This document shows positions 3,801-6,381 of a stretch of DNA of 6,381 bases, in pieces (within the stretch, counting starts at the first letter, position 1; every line of letters starts with the position of its first letter). Under the pieces are notes generated by a model. That model saw only the letters and a program-made list of their open reading frames with translations, was not told the DNA's origin and did no database searches. The position numbers and the translations under genes are program-made. This DNA is from Myxococcales bacterium (GTDB lineage: Bacteria > Myxococcota_A > Bradymonadia > Bradymonadales > Bradymonadaceae), in assembly GCA_007120915.1 (NCBI GenBank), contig SKMT01000554.1:1-6381 (forward strand), read 5' to 3'.

Positions 3801-6381
3801 GCGATGCCGTCAAAGACGGCGACGACGTCTACGCCGTGATCCGCGGCGTCGGTGGTTCGTCGGATGGGCGGGGCAAAGCGATCACCGCCCCCAACCCGAA
3901 GGGCCAGCAGCTTGCGGTGCGCCGCGCCTACAAAGACGCCGGGTTCGGACCGGCGACGATCTCGATGCTCGAAGCCCACGGCACCTCCACGCCGGTGGGT
4001 GATCCGGCGGAAGTGCAGAGCTTCAACGCCGTGGTCGCCGACGACAGCTCCACGCCGGTGACCGACAAGATCGCGCTTGGAAGCGTCAAATCGAACATCG
4101 GCCATCTCAAATCGGCCGCCGGCGCCGCCGGGGTCATCAAGGTGGCGATGGCGCTGAAAAACAGGGTGCTTCCGCCGACGCTCAACGTGACCACGCCCAA
4201 CCCGAAGCTCGAGATCGACAGCAGCCCGCTCTCCATTCAGACCGAAGCCGAACAGTGGACCACCCGCGACGGCGGCCCGCGCCGCGCCGGGGTCAGCTCC
4301 TTCGGGTTTGGCGGTACCAACTTCCACGTCGCCATGGAGGAGTTTCTCCCCTCCGCCGGCGGCTCTGGCAAAACCACGGGGTTCAGTATGTCGTTTTCGA
4401 CCGATTCACACAGCGGTGGCGGCGCGTTCGTCGCCGACGTTCCCGCCGGAGAGGGCATCGTCGCCTTCGCCGCCGACACCCAACAGCAGTTGGCAGAAGA
4501 GTTCGACCGTTTCGCCTCCGCCTTCGAACGCGGTGGTGAGCCGGCCGTGTCAGAGTGGACTGTCGACTTTCAGCAGGGCGCCGATGCTCTGCCGCAAGGC
4601 GAGGTGCGCCTGGCGGTCGCCTACGCCGACGCCGACGAGTTGGAGAACAATATCGGACGCACCCGGCGCGCTCTCGCCGGCAACATGAGCTGGCGGGTGC
4701 TCGCCAACCAGGGCGTCGTCTTCAGCGACGACGACGTCGACGGAAAGACGGCGATGTTGTTTCCCGGCCAGGGCTCACAGTATCTGGGCATGCTCTCCGA
4801 GCTGAGAGAGCGATTCAGCGTGGTCGACGATACCTTCCGGGAAGCCGACGAGATCATGGAGCCGATCCTGGGCCGGAAGCTCTCCGAGATCATCGACCCC
4901 GACCTGGACGAAGTGAACGAAAACGAGGCGTTCCGCGCGCTCACGGAGACCGAAAACACTCAGCCCGCCGTGCTGACCGCCGACATCGCCATCTATCGGC
5001 TCCTCGGCGAGCTGGGCATCGAGCCATCCATGGTCGCCGGGCACAGCCTCGGCGAGTACGGCGCCTGTGTCGCCGCCGGTGTGCTCACTTTTGAAGAGGC
5101 GCTGAAGACGGTGGCCGCCCGCGGCACGGAGATGTCCAACGCCACGCCGATGAACGGCGACTGCGGGCTGATGGCCGGTATCGGCGCGCCCGTTGAGGTG
5201 GTGCGCCCGGTGCTCGACGAGATCGACGGCTACGTCGTCTGCGCGAACATCAACTGCCCCAGCCAGACCATCATCGCCGGGCTGACCGAGCCGGTGCAGG
5301 AGGCGAAGCGGCGGTTCGAACAGATGGACTACGACGTGCCGCTTCTGCCGGTGAGCCACGCGTTTCACAGCAAAGTGGTCGCCGCCGCCAGCGAACCGCT
5401 TCGAAGCCACCTGGAGAAGATGGATGTGCAGTCGCCGCAGATCCCGATTCTGACCAACGTGACCGGCGACTTCTATCCGGAGGGGCCCGCAGCACCGGAC
5501 CAGATCCGGGACATGCTCAGCGAGCAGGTCGCCTCGCCGGTGCTGTACATCGATCTGATCGAGAAGATGTACGACCACGGCGCGCGCGCCTTCGTGGAGG
5601 TCGGCCCGAAGCGGGCGCAGACGTCGTTCGTGAAGAGTACGCTGGAGGGGCGTGAGCATCTGGCGTTGTATACGAATCATCCGAAGAAGGGTGGGACCGC
5701 CACGTTGTACGAGGCGCTGGCTACCCTGTGGGCCCGTGGCGTGTGGGGTGAAACCGCTGAGGGAACAGAGGGATTGGAACCGCAGAGACGCAAAGAGCGC
5801 AGAGGAAAACCAGAAGAAAACCATCAAGGATTGGGTGTGGAGGTTTCCGGGGGCAGTGCCGGGTCGCAGATGACGGCGGCGGCAGATGCAGGCACAGCGA
5901 AAACCACGGAGGTAGGGCCGAGCACGGCTTCCCTCCCCAGATTCGCTGGGGAGGTGCCGCGAAGCGGCGGAGGGGCCGGTCATGCAACCGCTGAGATCGC
6001 CCGCGAAGAGATCATCGATGTGATGATGACGGTGCTGTGCGAGAAGACCGGATACGACCCCGCCGAGATCGAGCTGGACTTTGAGCTGGAGGCCGACCTG
6101 GGCGTAGATACGGTCAAGCAGGCCGAGATAATGGCGGAGGTTCGAGAGGAGTTTGAGCTGGAGCGCGATGAGGACTTCCGGCTGGCGGACTATCCGACGC
6201 TCGAACGCATGGCCGACTACGTCGAAGAAACACTGGGAACTGCGGAGAGCGCGGAGGGATTGGAACCGCCAAGACGCCAAGAGCGCCAAGGAAAAACCAG
6301 AGAAAAGCATCAAGGGTTGGACACGGGGGTTTCCGGAGGCAGTGCCGGGTCGCAGATGACGGCGGCGGCAGATGCAGGCGC
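809..6381 (+). CDS. Multidomain Pfa-like type I polyketide / secondary-lipid synthase, NMO-KS-AT-ACP..., 3' end outside window
   Basis: One uninterrupted frame encodes 1857 visible residues (numbered from ATG 809). It should build a fatty-acid- or polyketide-like chain from malonyl units on its own carrier domains in the cytoplasm. Domain order is a degenerate half NMO barrel (about 20-200), a full FMN-type NMO/PfaD-like enoyl-reductase barrel (about 315-683), KS (about 710-1184; Cys923, His1057, His1099), a KS-AT adaptor, AT (about 1313-1647; Ser1413, His1520), a repeat-derived linker (1649-1729), ACP (about 1729-1809), then another repeat-derived linker. No ketoreductase, dehydratase or thioesterase is visible. 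PfaA-type proteins usually have several ACPs then KR and DH, so these are expected downstream. ATG 809 is chosen because GAGGA precedes it and recognisable sequence starts just after it; 815 is nearly as good, and an ATG at 722 is in frame but poorly supported. No signal peptide is present. The flavin barrel fused at the N terminus is unlike marine gammaproteobacterial PfaA, where the reductase is a separate PfaD. Confidence 0.92.
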   Translation, partial: MPMNSRQQQQLVYLPANERFEEAAAAVRDAGATVVWLYDGSTPSRRWDAGRDDLVRVGVNDDLSQQGRFGGVVLQADHALDEKVLQQRIETLSASGTTVIVEVTDVQMGRLAEDWNADALIGCGFEAGGFIGEESALVLLRRLYRETSLPILVRGAIGPDSAAAVVAAGASGYVLEEQMWLLDEYPVDGKVGRRLSSFNPTDTQCLGVTLGFRYRVFSMIATRTPDELADREVELFDAGKTGDALYTEIQDARGEKSWDFDLRADLWPLGQGAALASMFQNRYGATATALQQIRGHVDEVLAGLEEDFPLEKGKGIAEVNGTKYPIHQGPMAQVADVPEFAKAVSDAGALPWLALANMPTHIAEEIVDETAEVLGERPYGAGIIGLDANRYRDGHMEMMKEKRKEAPLLGLVAAGTAEQAMQFESSNIRTYLHTPTPGVLRAALRSGHTKFLLEGAEAGGHVGSLGGLALWQYGVLEVEEAIEEGTNPDDLAVVPAGGISDAASAAATAALFFGLHRRGVNFGIQMGTAYLMARESVETGAVSPTYQEVAEASDGTVIMGETVNARTRVLANQASDEVLQREKDRLTDGVDLSERKHLFEQDNLGGLRAAAKGERIADIDPDKGATFEKITRDEQLEQGLFHCGQGVALCERGFSMEQLHIEVTDRAYRWISDDAWRTSFRPQSERRTDTMEATVTTSSDSPTNTEIIDGDEAIAIIGIGAKMPDALDRETFWNNIVRGKSAIAPVPADRWDPSLYFDPDPKAPDKTYSKIGGWVQGFEFDRRSFRLPPKVVESIDPTQLLCLEATKEALEDAGLLEAEFDRDRCAVIMGNALGGDLRDTTNQRILYPEVDRVLRQSLMELGAGKLSAAEREELLETVEQRFKSEIVGINEDSMPGELANIVAGRVAQTFDLRGPNFITDAACASSLAAIEAAVRGIRAGQFDMAVTGGADRSMGPPSYVKFSKIGALSPDGSRPFDADANGFVMGEGAGVIVLKRLSDAVKDGDDVYAVIRGVGGSSDGRGKAITAPNPKGQQLAVRRAYKDAGFGPATISMLEAHGTSTPVGDPAEVQSFNAVVADDSSTPVTDKIALGSVKSNIGHLKSAAGAAGVIKVAMALKNRVLPPTLNVTTPNPKLEIDSSPLSIQTEAEQWTTRDGGPRRAGVSSFGFGGTNFHVAMEEFLPSAGGSGKTTGFSMSFSTDSHSGGGAFVADVPAGEGIVAFAADTQQQLAEEFDRFASAFERGGEPAVSEWTVDFQQGADALPQGEVRLAVAYADADELENNIGRTRRALAGNMSWRVLANQGVVFSDDDVDGKTAMLFPGQGSQYLGMLSELRERFSVVDDTFREADEIMEPILGRKLSEIIDPDLDEVNENEAFRALTETENTQPAVLTADIAIYRLLGELGIEPSMVAGHSLGEYGACVAAGVLTFEEALKTVAARGTEMSNATPMNGDCGLMAGIGAPVEVVRPVLDEIDGYVVCANINCPSQTIIAGLTEPVQEAKRRFEQMDYDVPLLPVSHAFHSKVVAAASEPLRSHLEKMDVQSPQIPILTNVTGDFYPEGPAAPDQIRDMLSEQVASPVLYIDLIEKMYDHGARAFVEVGPKRAQTSFVKSTLEGREHLALYTNHPKKGGTATLYEALATLWARGVWGETAEGTEGLEPQRRKERRGKPEENHQGLGVEVSGGSAGSQMTAAADAGTAKTTEVGPSTASLPRFAGEVPRSGGGAGHATAEIAREEIIDVMMTVLCEKTGYDPAEIELDFELEADLGVDTVKQAEIMAEVREEFELERDEDFRLADYPTLERMADYVEETLGTAESAEGLEPPRRQERQGKTREKHQGLDTGVSGGSAGSQMTAAADAG
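866..1408 (+). other. Domain: degenerate half NMO/FabK-like barrel (residues ~20-200)
   Basis: Residues 125-133 (FEAGGFIGE) and a later segment (ILVRGAIGPDSAAAVVAAG, from residue 151) match the pattern of the FMN-binding half of nitronate monooxygenases, EAGGxxG followed by a (G)GI loop. The His that follows Gly-Gly in active members is replaced by Phe, and the N-terminal half of a normal barrel, including the HQGPM-type start, is missing. It is probably a non-catalytic structural or docking copy. The stretch to about residue 315, with LWPLGQG near residue 267, looks like a conserved part of the same N-terminal region but has no assigned fold here. Confidence 0.6.
1751..2857 (+). other. Domain: NMO / PfaD-like FMN-dependent enoyl reductase (residues ~315-683)
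   Basis: The domain opens with YPIHQGPMAQVAD (residue 324 on), the classic first strand of 2-nitropropane dioxygenase / FabK / PfaD barrels. It then shows GAEAGGHVGS (His461 in the catalytic-His position), AGGIS near 496-500 (FMN phosphate loop) and GIQMGTAYL from 523 (last barrel strands). All key motifs are present, so the domain looks active. In Pfa systems this family reduces the enoyl intermediate, and that is the likely role here. A plain nitronate oxygenase activity is less likely given the fusion to KS. Confidence 0.8.
2936..4360 (+). other. Domain: beta-ketoacyl synthase (residues ~710-1184)
   Basis: The domain starts at EAIAIIGIGAKMPDA and ends at SSFGFGGTNFHVAMEEF. The nucleophile is Cys923 in DAACASSLAAIEAA, the form typical of Pfa-type KS domains. 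The two catalytic histidines are His1057 in EAHGTSTPVGDPAEV and His1099 in KSNIGHLKSAAGAAG. The catalytic triad is complete, so decarboxylative Claisen condensation is expected. Length is normal for the family. Confidence 0.93.
4745..5749 (+). other. Domain: acyltransferase, probably malonyl-CoA specific (residues ~1313-1647)
   Basis: The domain begins with AMLFPGQGSQYLGM. The active-site Ser1413 is in GHSLGEYGACVAAG, the conserved Arg1438 in AARGTEM, and the catalytic His1520 in VSHAFHSKVV. The Phe before the second His of HAFHS is the feature usually linked to malonyl rather than methylmalonyl selection. The domain ends near EVGPKRAQTSFVKSTL and a short helical tail, just before the repeat-derived linker. 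Confidence 0.92.
5752..5761 (+). repeat. Left 10-base direct repeat (candidate target-site duplication)
   Basis: AACCGCTGAG, identical to 5986-5995. It contains the codons ACC GCT GAG (Thr-Ala-Glu) in the gene frame. GCT for alanine is uncommon in this gene by eye, which makes chance or convergent identity less likely. Confidence 0.5.
5917..5977 (+). repeat. Hairpin cluster inside the coding linker
   Basis: Three consecutive inverted repeats occur: GCCG/CGGC (5917-5928, loop AGCA), a perfect 9-base stem CCTCCCCAG/CTGGGGAGG (5932-5954, loop ATTCG), and GCCGC/GCGGC (5956-5968, loop GAA). The third contains GCGAAGC, known as an unusually stable DNA mini-hairpin. The trailing GGAGGGGCC (5969-5977) could pair with the CCTCC arm instead. 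The layout resembles REP-like palindromic elements, but it is translated here. Confidence 0.6.
5986..5995 (+). repeat. Right 10-base direct repeat (candidate target-site duplication)
   Basis: AACCGCTGAG, identical to 5752-5761 and in the same codon phase. It leads directly into the first helix of the ACP. The identity stops sharply on both sides (GA and GG around the left copy, GC and AT around the right). Confidence 0.5.
5993..6235 (+). other. Domain: acyl carrier protein with Thr at the carrier-site position (residues ~1729-1809)
   Basis: About 81 residues with ACP character: EEIIDVMMTVLCEKTGYDP, then an acidic helix, then EADLGVDTVKQAEIMAEVRE, and a closing helix with YPTLERMADYVEETLG. 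In carrier proteins the motif is normally (L)G-x-D-S-(L/V/I), and the Ser carries 4'-phosphopantetheine. Here the codon at 6110-6112 is ACG, Thr1768. My recollection is that DTVKQAE forms occur in related NMO-KS-AT synthases, so this may be a family trait rather than a local lesion. Further ACPs may follow beyond the window. Confidence 0.85.
6238..6381 (+). repeat. Repeat-derived linker after the ACP (copy 2, cut by window end)
   Basis: Bases 6257-6381 align without gaps to 5771-5895 at an offset of 486 bases (162 codons), with 18 differences in 125 positions by hand count. The periodic module here uses GCCAAG at 6268, 6276 and 6285. The equivalent of the left direct repeat is AACTGCGGAG (6238-6247), 8 of 10 matching. 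It is read in the same synthase frame as copy 1. The hairpin module and the right-hand boundary would lie beyond the window. Confidence 0.7.

Larger units (their letters stand above)
5752..5995 (+). repeat. Repeat-derived, in-frame insertion between AT and ACP (copy 1), possible small mobile element
   Basis: The segment lies between two perfect copies of AACCGCTGAG (5752-5761 and 5986-5995), 234 bases (78 codons) apart and in the same codon phase. Inside are a module with GCAGAG, GCAAAG and GCAGAG at 5782, 5790 and 5799, a spacer, and a cluster of hairpins at 5917-5977. Modules of the GCAGAGACGCAGAGG / GCCAAGACGCCAAGG kind are, from general knowledge, interspersed repeats usually found between genes. 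Translated in the synthase frame it gives a basic stretch (EPQRRKERRGKPEENHQG) and then a Gly/Ala/Ser/Thr-rich stretch, resembling no domain and likely flexible. Joining the flanks across the repeat yields WGETAEIAREEII, a seamless AT-to-ACP passage. No transposase is encoded, so it would be a non-autonomous element if mobile. Confidence 0.6.

Noticed and set aside
5782..5804. CRISPR or tandem microsatellite reading of the 8-9-base periodic module
   Set aside because: Units are far too short with no spacers, there are only three sub-units per copy, and the module matches an interspersed repeat style rather than an array.
5932..5954. Rho-independent terminator from the 9-base stem
   Set aside because: No T-run follows the stem, and the reading frame continues through it into a complete ACP.
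6110..6112. ACP Thr as a sequencing error (ACG for TCG)
   Set aside because: It cannot be excluded, but the surrounding DTVKQAE form is one I recall from related synthases, so a real family variant is more likely.
4775..6313. Long antisense open frame (512 codons) opposite AT-ACP and both repeats
   Set aside because: Same shadow effect. The AT and ACP active-site motifs are all on the + strand, and the antisense product has no recognisable domain.

Overview
The window is dominated by one very large, high-GC coding region on the + strand. It starts near base 809 and is still open at the last base (1857 complete codons visible). It encodes a multidomain type I polyketide / secondary-lipid synthase of the polyunsaturated-fatty-acid-synthase (Pfa-like) kind. 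In order it carries a degenerate half nitronate-monooxygenase (NMO) barrel, a complete NMO/FabK/PfaD-type FMN barrel (probable enoyl reductase), ketosynthase (KS), acyltransferase (AT), a first acyl carrier protein (ACP), and the start of a further linker. The fused N-terminal flavin domain, the acidic high-GC coding sequence and the interspersed repeats suggest a deltaproteobacterium-like lineage (Bradymonadota or Myxococcota) or a planctomycete. That assignment is inference, not something the bases prove.

Layout. Bases 1-210 are the last 69 codons of an unrecognised acidic protein on the + strand. Bases 211-808 form a roughly 600-base, more AT-rich intergenic region with no convincing gene; it is strikingly enriched in ATTCA/TGAAT pentamers, including three alternating boxes with 4-base spacers at 598-620. 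A weak promoter-like pair and a GAGGA ribosome-binding site precede the synthase. The domains follow at about 866-1408 (half NMO), 1751-2857 (NMO), 2936-4360 (KS), 4745-5749 (AT) and 5993-6235 (ACP).

The most unusual part is the 3' end. The AT-ACP linker holds a segment made of repeat-type DNA: a GCAGAG/GCCAAG-periodic module, a spacer, and a cluster of hairpins. This kind of sequence is normally seen between genes. Here it is read through in frame and is bounded by a perfect 10-base direct repeat (AACCGCTGAG at 5752-5761 and 5986-5995), as if a small element had inserted with target duplication and added exactly 78 codons. A related copy starts 486 bases later (162 codons, same frame), right after the ACP, and runs off the window. 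The ACP also has threonine where the phosphopantetheine-bearing serine is expected.

How the parts would work together: AT loads malonyl units on the ACP(s), KS condenses them, and the flavin barrel would reduce enoyl intermediates. The ketoreductase and dehydratase expected of such a synthase are not in view and would lie downstream in the same polypeptide or in neighbouring genes.
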